From Apium graveolens (Eukaryota > Streptophyta > Magnoliopsida > Apiales > Apiaceae), in the NCBI RefSeq assembly GCF_009905375.1, contig NC_133653.1, positions 68,150,329 to 68,214,328 on the forward strand: a stretch of 64,000 bases of DNA, written 5' to 3'. This document shows positions 11,802 through 23,513 of the stretch, one piece after another. Position 1 is the stretch's first letter, and each line of letters begins with the position of its first letter. The notes below the pieces were generated by a model. It saw only the letters and a program-made list of their open reading frames with translations, did not search any database and had not been told where the DNA came from. The position numbers were made by a program, and so were the translations under genes.

Positions 11802-13923
11802 TACTTATCAGCTACCACGGATCGCAACAGGTTAAAGTATGCACACAAGCCAAATACACTAATATATTACATACCGATCAAATCCCAACCATTCAAACTC
11901 AAACTGAGTATTAACTTATTACAAACTTTTACAATTTTAAATTATTCTAAAAGAAGCCTACTAGCTCAGCTCCAACAGCCTTAATCCATAGCTCGCGCAC
12001 TGGGCTGGGGATCCTTGCTACCAACTGGTTCCTTTTTAACTGGAAAGAATATAAACAACATCGCACAAATGAGCTAACTAGCTCAGCAAGTCACAATGAG
12101 AAAACTGAGAATAATGATCATCAAGTGAATATGGTTATGATACCAAGTGAACAATAGTTTATGATTTAGAATTGGATACTATATTTTTATTTTAAAAACC
12201 AAGGTTAGGCTGCTGATCAAAGCACACAGCATTGCTCTAACTACTGGATCCAAGGCACATATTGGCCTAACTTGACCATTAAATGGCCTGACCATGAATC
12301 TGGTCCACAATTTTATAAAAGCAATCCAATTCTAACATAATAACAGAATGAACAATAATAACAATAATCATAATCATTAACAACAGCGAATACTTAACAA
12401 TGAAAGAGTTTCAACCCTTGTAAGGATCAATTAGGTGATTTTAAAGCTTGGATGCTGGGTAATGAAAGAATTGGATAACAAAGGAATCAACGTTTCAGGG
12501 TTTCAAGGATTTAGTCTTTCAAAGCATAAGATATCATGGGTTGAGTATATAAGCAATTCAGTTTAGTGTTTGGTATTCAGTTTGTATGTACTTGTGGAGT
12601 AGTATCATAGATTTGTGGTTCATGTTTGGGTATACAATAATAAATGGTTTAGAAAGAATAAGGTTCATGGCTCAAGAAAAATAACTGAAATCAGGGTTTA
12701 GGTTTCATACCAATCGATTGCAAATTTCATAAGGAACACAACCCACTATAAATCAACAGCTAATAACCCCTGGATCGAAAACCCCCAAATTTCAATTGAA
12801 AACATTCATACGGGTTATAAACCCTAATTCTGAAATTCGAAAATTAAACCTACTTTTAAGCATGTTATTGAACTCCAAACCAGACGTATAATATATCAAA
12901 ATCATCAGGAAATCAAGCTCTACCACATGCAATCATCAAATCATACAAACAATCATCCGAACAAAAATTCATATTTTTCATAAAAATAATTCGAAAATAA
13001 TTAAATTTATATAAAATCAACCTTTGATTCTGCAGTAAAACAGGTCCTGGAATCTGATAGTACTCCTTGAGACCTTCAAATTGGTTACTCCAACTTTCCA
13101 AACGGATTTCACTAACACCTTGAATTTGTGGTTTGATTCTCAGAAAGGTTTATGAATATATGATTTTTCTCTGCAAAATTATATAATTATCTGTCTGCAA
13201 ATGATTTTGATACGAAATAAAATACGGTAAAAGGCTATTTATACTTACGGGAAATTAGTGTCCCGTTGGATCATTCCGGATATAAAACAGTACGTTTATT
13301 TGTAAAAACTGATCCAAACGATATCGGTTTTCGGGATAATTATCCAAATCAGTACAATTTATACTGCGGTCTTGGTCTCAGCGCCTGGTTACACGTATTA
13401 CGAAGTGATAATTGTGATAGTTTAATAAAAAGCTCCCGTTTATCGAAAATACGGGTTTTATTGATTTACCGAAACGAATATTGTATCGAAAATGTTGCGC
13501 CGGGACCCGCGCAGGACAAACCGTACGCCGGATCGAAAAAGTCGAAACATGGAAAATGCTCGGAATATTACAATTAGGTTAGGAAGGAGTTCTCGAAAGA
13601 GTTTCGGGTTCCAAAAACATAACCACGGTTGACGTTGATTGGTTCCCGTTTTTATAAAATAGATTTTAAATACTCGGAAAAAGATTTTATAAATTTCATA
13701 TGATTCATATAAATTCATAAATCAACATAAAAATAATTAGGAAGATATGACAATTATCTAAATTTTATTTTGGACATATAAAAATTAAAATACTCAATTA
13801 ATAATATTTTTAAATATCCAAACACCGATAACACTTAACAATTAATTCACAGAATAGATACTGAACACACATAATAATTATTTAATAGCAAAAATAATTA
13901 CACGATATATCCCAGATATTACA
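11802..13923 (-). repeat. T2 3' LTR, truncated and internally deleted
   Basis: It starts (minus strand) TGTAATATCTGGG at 13923 and matches the 5' LTR. It lacks the terminal 105 bases (equivalent of 19602-19706). It also lacks about 1.16 kb in the middle: the sequence jumps near 12710 from the equivalent of 20635 to that of about 21796. The T2-related LTR at 23011-29464 retains sequence like the missing part, so this is a deletion here rather than an insertion in the other LTR. Confidence 0.88.
13236..13243 (-). promoter_or_regulatory. TATA box in T2 LTR
   Basis: TATAAATA followed by GCC on the minus strand is repeated at 22324-22331 in the other LTR and near 28781 in the related LTR. It lies about 690 bases from the LTR start. 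A telo-box (AAACCCTAA on the plus strand, 12819-12827 and 21908-21916) lies about 415 bases further downstream. Confidence 0.6.
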
Positions 13924-13940
13924 TCCTTCCCCCCTTAAAA
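13924..13940 (-). other. T2 polypurine tract
   Basis: On the minus strand TTTTAAGGGGGGAAGGA abuts the 3' LTR start TGTAATATC. Confidence 0.85.
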
Positions 13941-13961
13941 GGATTCTGTCCTCAGAATCTC

Positions 13962-16900
13962 TTAAGAAAACAAATGAGGGTACTTTTCTCTCATATCATT
14001 TTCTAACTCCCAGGTTGACTCTTCAACCTTTGGGTTTCTCCACAATATTCTTACTAACTTTACCACTTTATTCCCTAATACCTTCTCTCGCTCCTCTAGA
14101 ATCTTTATCGGACTCTCTACATATGACAAATCTGCCTGAAGCTCTATTGGCTCATATTCTATTACATGCCTGGAGTCTGGATTATACTTCTTAAGCATTG
14201 ATACATGAAAAACATTATGAATGTGCTCCATGTGCGGTGGTAATGCCAACTCATAAGCTACTTTGCCAATGCGCTTTAAAATCTCAAAAGGTCCGACATA
14301 TCTTGGGCTTAGCTTCCCTTTCTTCCCAAACCTCGTTAGTCCTTTCCATGGTGATACTTTCAATAATACCAAGCTTCCTTCTTCAAATTCCATGTCCTTC
14401 CTTGACTGGTCTACATACTTTCTCTGACGATTTTGTGTGGCTATTAATCTCTTCTGGATAATTTCAACAACTTCCTTTGTCTGCTGCACCAATTCAGGTC
14501 CGAGTATTTTGCGTTCTCCTACTTCGTCCCAATATACTGGAGATCTACATTTGCGTCCATAAAGGGCTTCATAAGGTGGCATCCCAATGCTGGCGTGATA
14601 ACTGTTGTTATAAGCAAACTCTACCAGGGGTAAATGCTCGTCCCAACTTCCTTTGAAATCAATAGCACAAACACGTAGCATGTCCTCGATTGTCTGGATC
14701 GTTCTTTCACTTTGGCCGTCCGTCTGCGGGTGATAGGCCGTACTCATATTCAATCTTGTTCCCAAACATTCTTGAAAACTCTTCCAGAATCTTGAATTAA
14801 ACCTTGGATCTCGATCAGATATGATAGACACTGGAACTTCATGACGAACTACAATTTCTTTTAGGTACATATGGACCAACTTGTCGAGCGAAAATCTTTC
14901 ATTTATAGGCAGAAAATGAGCTGACTTGGTAAGTCTATCCACTATAACCCAAATGGCATCATGATTAACCCTTGTCCTTGGTAATCCAACTATAAAATTC
15001 ATGGCAATATGTTCCCACTTCCATTCTGGAATCTCCAATGGCTATAGCAATCCGCTTGGCCTCTGATGTTCTACTTTAACCCTCTGACATGTATAACATT
15101 TTCTAACCCATTCCGCAATTGCCCTTTTCATTTCTGGCCACCAATAATTCTTCTTTAAATCTCTATACATTTTGGTACTTCTCGGATGGATGGAATATCT
15201 TGAACTATGCGTTTCCTGCAAAATTTCATTCTTCAGCTCCGTTACTGGTGGAATCCAAATTCTAGAAGAAAACCTCAAAATACCTTGATCATCCTTTTGT
15301 GTGCACAATTCTTCACCTACCAAATGATTTATATTTTGATCCATTATATCTTCCTGACATTTCTTTATTTTCTCCAACAATTCCGGCTGGAAAGTCATAT
15401 TGTACACTTTAGCTTCTTCAGGCTTGCAAACTCTAATCTCCAATTCCAATTTCTGAAATTCCTTATATATCTCTTCAGGTATTGATAGCACATTCAACCT
15501 TTCCTTTCGACTTAACGCGTCTGCTACAACGTTCGCTTTACCGGAATGATAATTAATCGAGCAATCATAATCCTTGATCAATTCTAACCATCTCCTTTGC
15601 CTCATATTAAGTTCCTTCTGGGTGAATATATACTTCAAACTTTTGTGATCCGTATAAATCTCATATTTCTCTCCATACAGATAATGTCTCCAAATCTTCA
15701 AAGCAAATACTATGGCTGCTAACTCCAAATCATGAGTAGGGTACTTCTGTTCGTGTGGTTTCAATTGCCTTGACGCATACACAATCACCTTGTCGTGCTG
15801 CATAAGAACACATCCTAATCCTTTGTGAGAAGCATCACTATAAATTACAAAATTCCCTTGATCATCTGGAAGTGACAACAAAGGTGCCGTGATTAATCGT
15901 TGCTTCAATTCCTGAAAACTTTTCTCACATTTGTCGTTCCATATAAACTTCTCATTCTTCCGTGTAAGCTTTATTAATGGTGTGGCAATCCTTGAGAAAT
16001 TTTGAACAAATCGACGATAATATCCCGCCAATCCTAGGAAACTTCTTACCTCGGTGGGTGTTCTCGGTCTTTCCCAATTCGTAATTGCCTCGATCTTTGC
16101 CGGGTCCACTTTGATCCCTCCATTACTAACTATGTGTCCTAAGAACTGAACCTCCTGTAACCAAAACTCACACTTCGAGAATTTAGCATACAACTTCTTT
16201 TTTCTTAAAATCTCCAAAGCTGTCATTAAATGTTCAGCATGATCCTCTTCCATCTTTGAATAGATCAAAATATCGTCTATAAATACAATAACGAACTTGT
16301 CCAAATATTCCTTGAAAATTCTGTTCATCAGGTCCATAAATGCTGCTGGGGCATTGGTCAATCCAAAAGACATTACTAGAAATTCATAATGTTCATACCT
16401 TGTTCAAAAAACGGTCTTTAGTATATCCTCTGGCTTGATCTTCAGTTGATGATATCCCGATCGTAAATCGATTTTGGAGAAATACTTGGCTCCCTTCAAT
16501 TGGTCAAACAAGTCGTCAATTCTGGGCAACGGATACTTGTTCTTGATCGTAAGCTTGTTGAGCTCCCTATAGTCGATACATAGTCTCATGCTTCCATCTT
16601 TCTTCTTAACAAATAATACCGGTGCTCCCCACGGGGATACACTGGGTCTGATTACTCCTTTCTCTAACAACTCCTGCAACTGCTTCGCTAGCTCTTTCAT
16701 CTCAACAGGCGCCATTCTGTACGGGGCCTTGGATACTGGTTCTGTTCCAGGTGTTAAGTCGATCGCAAATTCAATTTCTGTATCTGGAGGAAGTCCTGGC
16801 AATTCATCGGGAAACACGTCTGGATATTCATTCACTACTGGAATATCTTCAAGTTTTACTGGCTCCTGACTCTTGTCAATCACGAATGCTATAAAATGCT

Positions 16901-18590
16901 CGCATCCTTGCCGTAATAACTTCTTAGCCTGAATTATTGTTCAGAACTTCTTTACTTGCTTCTGTCCCTTGAATGTTACTATCTTTTCATCAGGCGTCTT
17001 CACCATTACCTTCTTATTTCGACAATCTATCTGGGCATCGTGCTTAGATAACCAATCCATCCCTAATATAACGTCAAATTCTCCTAACTTAAATGGTATC
17101 AAATCTATACAAAACTTACTACCAGAAATCTCAACCTCACAATTCCCACAAACTTGATTCACAGTTACACATTCTTGATTTACTAATTCCACAGTCATTA
17201 TTTTATTTAAATACTCAACTGCACAATTTAACTTACTAACAAAATCTTGTGAAATAAACGACCGAGTTGCTCCCAAAATTATTAACACTTTGGCACATAA
17301 AGAATTCATATTAAGCGTACCTGCCACGACATCCGTATCCTGGATAGCATCATTCACTGACATATCGAAAACTCTAGCCCTTGGAGTCTCATTCACTGTT
17401 GGGGCAGATCCCATAATTCTTAATGCATTACTGATTGGGGTTGATGTCTTGCAATCCCTGGCCATATGTCCTGGCTTTCCACATTTGAAGCACGTAAATC
17501 CAATGGCTGGAACCTTCACTGCTGGATTCCGGATAGGCTGATCTTTATTTGCTGGCTCTCTAGCTGGCTGATTTCGGCACTCCCTCGAATAGTGCCCTTT
17601 CTGGTTGCATTTGAAACATACCACATTCAACTTGTTACAAACTCCTCCATACTTCTTTCCACAAACTTGACAATCTGGAAAAGTTAATCTTAACTGGTTC
17701 GGCTGATTCACATTAGCTGGATGGTTGCCCTGCCCTCCGTCTCCTGCATTTTGTCTCCTGAAATTAAAATTTCTCCCTGGATGGAACTTGCCCTTCTTAA
17801 AGTTTGGAAACTTCCTTGGTTGTGACTGACCCTCACTTCCCTCAACCTTCCTTTTCTTGCTCTCTTTCTCCTTCTGTGACATCTCACTTTCGGTCTCCGC
17901 AATCATAGCCTTCTGTACAACCCCTGCATAGGTTTCCAACTCAAAAATAGCTACCTTCCCTCTGATCCATGGCTTCAAGCCTTGCTGGAATCTCTTAGCT
18001 TTCTTTCTATCAGTATCAACATACGACGACACATACCTTGACAATTCTTCAAATTTACTCTCATAATCTGCCACCGACATAGTTCCTTGCTTTAACTCTA
18101 AAAACTTCAGCTCCATCTGATCTTGAACAAACTGAGGAAAATACTTTTCTAGAAATAATTCGTTAAACCTCTCCCAAGTAATAACATCTGTACCTTCCAA
18201 TATCTTCACCATCTCCCACCAGTAGGTGGCCTCATTCTTCAAATAGTAACTTGCAAACTCAACCTTCTGTTCCTCCTTCACTTTCACTAAGGCAAATGCC
18301 TTCTCTATTTCTTTTAACCACACATTTGCTTCAATCGGCTCTAGGGAACCCTTGAATTCTGGTGGGTTTACTGCCTGAAAAGTTTTGAAAGTTACCTGGG
18401 GATTGGTCTGTCTTTGTTGTTGTTGTGCCAGGTGAACTGTTTGTTGGGCCAAGATTTGGAGAATCTGGGCTATTGCTGGGTCTATGGGTCCTGGGTTCAC
18501 ATTCTGGTTTGTCTCATCTTGGTTATTATTGTTGTTGTTGTTGGTTTCTTCATTCTGGGTGTTAGTGCGGGTATTTCTTCTAGGAGGCAT
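13962..18590 (-). pseudogene. gag-pol: T2 gag-pol polyprotein, three premature stops
   Basis: I place the start at MPPRRNTRTNTQ (18590), because the upstream in-frame Met at 18632 lies in leader-like sequence. The frame encodes an Asn/Gln-rich head, the gag core, two CCHC knuckles (CFKCNQKGHYSREC, CFKCGKPGHMARDC) and an aspartic protease. In the protease the usual DSGA reads ILGA, so the catalytic Asp is absent. RT carries [10 protein letters not shown]. RNase H and integrase follow, with an intact HHCC-type CYTCQ and a Tekay-like chromodomain ending TWELENDMREKYPHLFS. In-frame stops lie at 16943-16941, 16406-16404 and 15044-15042. All parts are in one frame, about 1540 codons. The final 358 codons (integrase core and chromodomain) are open. 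Confidence 0.93.
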
Positions 18591-18884
18591 TTTCTGTAAA
18601 GAATCAAACAATTTATTTAGCTTTTGAATCAAATCTTTGCATAAAGGAAAAGTTTTGTAAAACAGGAATATCTCTTTTTGAAAACAGTTGTAACTAAGTA
18701 AATTGCATGCTTCTTTACAGAATATAAACAGTTATGGAAAATAGGGTACAATAACCTACTCACTAGTCAGCATAGCTAGTCTATAAATACAACTCAAAAG
18801 TCTACTGATACACACTACACACTACTGTACATACTATACAATCACAACAACACTGCTCCGCTTCTCCATCTCTGAGTCTCTGTC
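18591..18884 (-). other. T2 spacer between pre-gag ORF and gag
   Basis: This is AT-rich leader of about 290 bases, matching in position the T1 spacer at 3183-3638. I see no coding frame or motif in it. Confidence 0.55.
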
Positions 18885-19403
18885 TCAACTCCAAGGAAAC
18901 TCTGGTCCTGCCAGCCTCTCAAAGTCCTCCATCACCTCAGTAGCCCAACCCATCAGTGCATCAGGGCCTCTGTCAGGTAGTGTAGCTCCATGTAGCTTAG
19001 CCTCAAGAACCCTCCGTGTCACATGAATCTCCTCTCGAAGCTCCCTTACACCACGATCAACATCTGTAGTCCTGATGATATGCTGTAACTCTCTGATCTG
19101 AGCCAACAAGGAATCACGCTCCAATAGAAGAGCCTCATATCGGTAATAAGGAACTGGGGGTAATGTGGACTAAAATGGGGCACTCGCAACTGAATGTCCA
19201 GTGGAATCTGAATCAGCTAGTGGGGGTCCTCTGATAGGTGGCCTCATGCCTGGAGGTGGAATAGCCTGCAGTGGTATGGGCTGCAACACTGGTGGAGGTA
19301 GAATAGCCAATGCTGGTGGAATAACAGGACGTGGATCTGATGCTGGTGCTCCAACTGAAGGCTCTGAGTGATCAGCTGATACGGGAGTAAAAGAGTCGGC
19401 CAT
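18885..19403 (-). pseudogene. Extra pre-gag ORF of T2, one internal stop
   Basis: This ORF lies between the primer-binding site and gag of T2, in the sense direction. The frame runs MADSFTPVSADHSEPS, then a Pro-rich stretch (PPALAILPPPVLQPIPLQA), an in-frame TAG at 19172-19170 in the context CCA TTT TAG TCC, and a charged helical tail (LLLERDSLLAQIRELQHII, then REEIHVTRRVLEAKLHG), ending in FERLAGPEFPWS. Both halves share one frame, so this is a single ORF of 173 codons with one nonsense change. Its design and place match the T1 ORF at 2374-3182: Pro-rich first half, Arg/Glu-rich second half, a short ending with Pro and aromatic residues. I recognise no family. Confidence 0.72.
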
Positions 19404-19585
19404 CTCTGCTATCTGAAATCATATTGCAATATAAGAATCTCGAACCATGACGCGAACTATACTAACAGCGGTTATACCATAACACTCAACCTCTCGACAT
19501 TCTATCATTCTATGCCTTACTTCTAATCCTAAACCCCTACCCATTCCCGTCAACCTAGGCTTGTGTCAGTGACTTATAACCTGTA

Positions 19586-19597
19586 GCTCTGATACCA
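19586..19597 (-). other. T2 primer-binding site
   Basis: TGGTATCAGAGC on the minus strand, four bases after the 5' LTR end, is an exact match to the common plant initiator-methionine tRNA primer site. Confidence 0.9.
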
Positions 19598-19601
19598 AAC
19601 C

Positions 19602-22600
19602 TGTAGCGCCCTCCAAACCCGGGTCAGAAGTTTGGGGTCCACACACATACCTTATTTTTAACCTGCTTATAACAATATTAAAGATAATAATAATATGCAA
19701 TGACCCTACTTATCAACTACCACGGATCGCAACAGGTTAAAGTATGCACACAAGCCAAACACACTAATATATTACATACCGATCAAATCCCAACCATTCA
19801 AACTCAAACTGAGTATTAACTTATTAAAAACTTTTACAATTTTAAATTATTCTAAAAGAAGCCTACTAGCTCAGCTCCAACAGCCTTAATCCCTAGCTCT
19901 CGCACTGGGCTGGGGATCCTTGCTACCAACTGGTTCCTTTTAACTGGAAAGAATATAAACAACATCGCACAAATGAGCTAACTAGCTCAGCAAGTCACAA
20001 TGACAAAACTGAGAATAATGATCATCAAGTGAATATGGTTATGATACCAAGTGAACAATGGATTATGATTTATAATTGGATACTATATTTTTATTTTAAA
20101 AACCAAGGTTAGGCTGCTGATCAGTCACACACTAACCCCGAGCAAAGCACACAACATTGCTCTAACTACTGGATCCAAGGCACACATTGGCCTAACTTGA
20201 CCTTTAAATGGTCTGACCACGAATCTGGTCCACAATTTTATAAAAGCAATCCAATTCTAACATAATAACAGAATGAACAATAATAACAATAATCAGAATC
20301 ATTAACAACAGTGAATACTTAACAATGAAAGGGTTTCAACCCTTGTAAGGATCAATTAGGTGATTTCAAAGCTTGGATACTGGGTAATGAAAGAATTGGA
20401 TAACAAAGGAATTAATGTTTCAGGGTTTCAAGGATTTAGTCTTTCAAAGCATAAGATATCATGGGTTGAGTATATAAGCAATTCAGTTTAGTGTTTGGTA
20501 TTCAGTTTGTATGTACTTGTGGAGTAGTATCGTAGATTTGTGGTTCATGTTTGGGTATACAATAATAGATGGTTTAGAAAGAATAAGGTTCATGGCTCAA
20601 GAACAATAACTGAAATCAGGGTTTAGGTTTCAGTGCTTCAAAGCACTGGCAATATCAATAGGACTATCAAGTACTACAATATCTCGAGAAAGTTCAGAAC
20701 ACTTGCCTGGTATTAGCTTACTATCCTGCACTCGCTTCCAATCACAATCGTCTTACTCCTCAACTGCCTGTTTCCCTTTCCTACGTCTTGCCTCTTCTGC
20801 TCACATATGATAAGCAGCTATCAATCATCAACTCACAGGATTTTATTCAACACATACTTCTATCTACCCTTCGTTTCACTCAAATCCGATTAACGGATTG
20901 AAAGTTATGCAATAACCAAGTAAATACCGAATATATAGACTGATAGTCAATCAACAAGTCACGTATAACACATAATACATCACGTAATCAATGATATATC
21001 ATTTATAAAGAAGTTTCGGGTCATAAATATGCTTTCAGGTTTTTAAAATGATTTTTAAAATATTTTTCAGAATTAATACGGGTCGTTGGATCAATTTCGG
21101 GATAATAAAAAGGGTTCGGTTGGCCAATTCTGGCTCCGAAACAATTTTGTAATAATTATCGAGCATTGGAAATAATTTAGAATAATATTTTAAAGCTCGA
21201 AACTATTTTCAGAATTTTTAAATCATTTTTAAATAATTAAATCTAATTAAATAATTAATTAAATCAATTAATCAATTAATTTTTGAATTAATTGACCAAT
21301 TAATCAATTAAAAATCAACTGAAATTAATTAACTAATTAATTCAGATTTATTTTTGATTTGAAAATAATTTTCGGAATTAAAATACTAATTTTTAGAATT
21401 TTCAGAAATTAAAAATGAATTTTTATAATAAAAATAAATAGGAAATATGATTTTTAAACATTTTATAAACAGGAATCCTATTTTTGAAAACTTTGCAAAC
21501 TACAGGGACTAAACTTCATCATCTACAAAACTACAGGGGCCTGTTTGCAATTTTGCCAGCCCAGCCGTCGACTCGCCGGAGTGTGGCCGGAGAACACGAT
21601 TCCGGCCACCTCAGGCCACCAAACTGTCCAGATTTAATCTACAGGTTACCAGCAACTTATTCGTGCAATCAAAACTCAATAATCATCTCTGTTCTTGCCG
21701 GAAATTGGCCAAGAACATCGCCGGTTTCCGGCGAACATCGAAAACTTTCAAAACACAACTCCCTTCGATCCATTAATCCTCTGTTAACGAGCTATATACC
21801 AATCGATTGCAAATTTCATAAGGAACACAACCCACTATAAATCAACAGCTAATAACCCCTGAATAAAAAACCCCCAAATTTCAATTGAAAACATTCATAC
21901 GGGTTATAAACCCTAATTCTGAAATTCGAAAATTAAACCTACTTTTGAGCATGTTACTGAACTCCAAATCAGACGTATAATATATCAAAATCATCAGGAA
22001 ATCAAGCTCTACCACATGCAATCATCAAATCATACAAACAATCATCCGAACAAAAATTCATATTTTTCATAAAAATAATTCGAAAATAATTAAATTTATA
22101 TAAAATCAACCTTTGATTCTGTAGTAAAACAGGTCCTGGAATCTGATAGTACTTTTTGAGACCTTCAAATTGGTTACTCCAACTTTCCAAACGGATTTCA
22201 CTAACACCTTGATTTGTGGTTTGATTCTCAGAAAGGTTTATGAATTTATGATTTTTCTCTGTAAAATTATATAATTATCTGTCTGCAAATGATTTTGATA
22301 CGAAATAAAATACGGTAAAAGGCTATTTATACTTACGGAAAATTAGTATCCCGTTGGATCATTCCGGATATAAAACTATACGTTTTTTGTAAAAACTGAT
22401 CCAAACGGTATCGGTTTTCAGGATAATTATCCAAATCAGTACAATTTGTACTGCGGTCTTGGTCTCAGCGCCTGGTTACACGTATTACGAAGTGATAATT
22501 ATGATAGTTTAATAAAAAGCTCCCGTTTATCGAAAATACGGGTTTTATTGATTTACCGAAACGAATATTGTATCGAAAATGTTGCGCCGGGACCCGCGCA

Positions 22601-23010
22601 GGACAAACCGTATGCCGGATCGAAAAAGTCGAAACATGGAAAATGCTCGGAATATTACAATTAGGTTAGGAAGGAGTTCTCGAAAGAGTTTCGGGTTCCA
22701 AAAACGTAACCACGGTTGACGTTGATTGGTTCCCGTCTTTATAAAATAGATTTTAAATACTCGGAAAAAGATTTTATAAATTTCATATGATTCATATAAA
22801 TTCATAAATCAACGTAAAAATAATTAGGAAGATATGACAATTATCTTTATTTTATTTTGGACATATAAAAATTAAAATACTCAATTAATAATATTTTTAA
22901 ATATCCAAACACCGATAACACTTAACTAATAATTCACAGAATAGATACTGAACACACATAATAATTATTTAATAGCAAAAATAATTACACGATATATCTC
23001 GGATATTACA
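19602..23010 (-). repeat. T2 5' LTR, full length (3.4 kb)
   Basis: On the minus strand it runs from TGTAATATCCGAG (23010) to GGAGGGCGCTACA (19602). It holds the TATA box at 22324-22331 and a GC-rich patch at 21540-21760. It also has an AT-rich block of AATTAATT words near 21230-21340. Short open frames such as 21484-21840 show no recognisable protein. Confidence 0.92.
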
Positions 23011-23513
23011 AGTATCATATTTGTGTGTTTTAGTATCTGGAAATCAACAAGGGATGGTTTACAAAGAATAAGGCTTACGGCTCAAAGATCAAAGGATGTG
23101 GCTCAGGTTCAAGGCTGAATGATTCAAAGTACTTACAATATAAAACAGAGCTATTTTGAATACTTAACAATGTTTCACGAGAGAATTTAGAAACATTTGC
23201 ATTATATCTCGAAAAAGGTTTAGGAGTACTTGCCTTATCACAATCGATTCCAACTTCACTTGTACTTGTCTAATGACTTTATTCAACAACCACTCGTCTA
23301 CTTTTCTATGTCTTGCCTCTATTCACTAATCACTTGCTTTCCTTTTCTACGCCTTGTCTACTCTTCTAGGAATCATAAGTATCTATCAATATTCATCTTA
23401 CATTATTCTAATCGCCACATGGACGTCATAAAGTTTCATCTACCCTTCGTTTCACCCAAATCCCATTAACGGATTAACAGTTATGCTAAAAATAAATAAA
23501 CACTGATCACATA
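23011..23513 (-). repeat. T2-related LTR fragment, left part
   Basis: It resembles, with clear divergence, the part of the T2 5' LTR around 20520-20940 (shared words include CTACCCTTCGTTTCAC and the following AATCC-ATTAACGGATT). It starts abruptly where T2 ends at 23010. It continues at 27311 beyond the inserted solo LTR. Confidence 0.75.
23509..23513. other. Target-site duplication ACATA, left copy
   Basis: ACATA at 23509-23513 is repeated at 27311-27315, on the other side of the solo LTR. Confidence 0.85.

Larger units (their letters stand above)
11802..23010 (-). mobile_element. T2: Ty3/gypsy Tekay-like chromovirus on the minus strand
   Basis: Read on the minus strand, the order is 5' LTR (19602-23010), primer-binding site, extra ORF, gag-pol, polypurine tract and 3' LTR (11802-13923). 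It belongs to the same group as T1, but to a different LTR family. Gag-pol has three premature stops and no frameshift, so it is better preserved than T1. The outer end of the 3' LTR is missing 105 bases. The 5-base flank at the right, AGTAT, cannot be matched on the left because of that loss. Confidence 0.9.
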
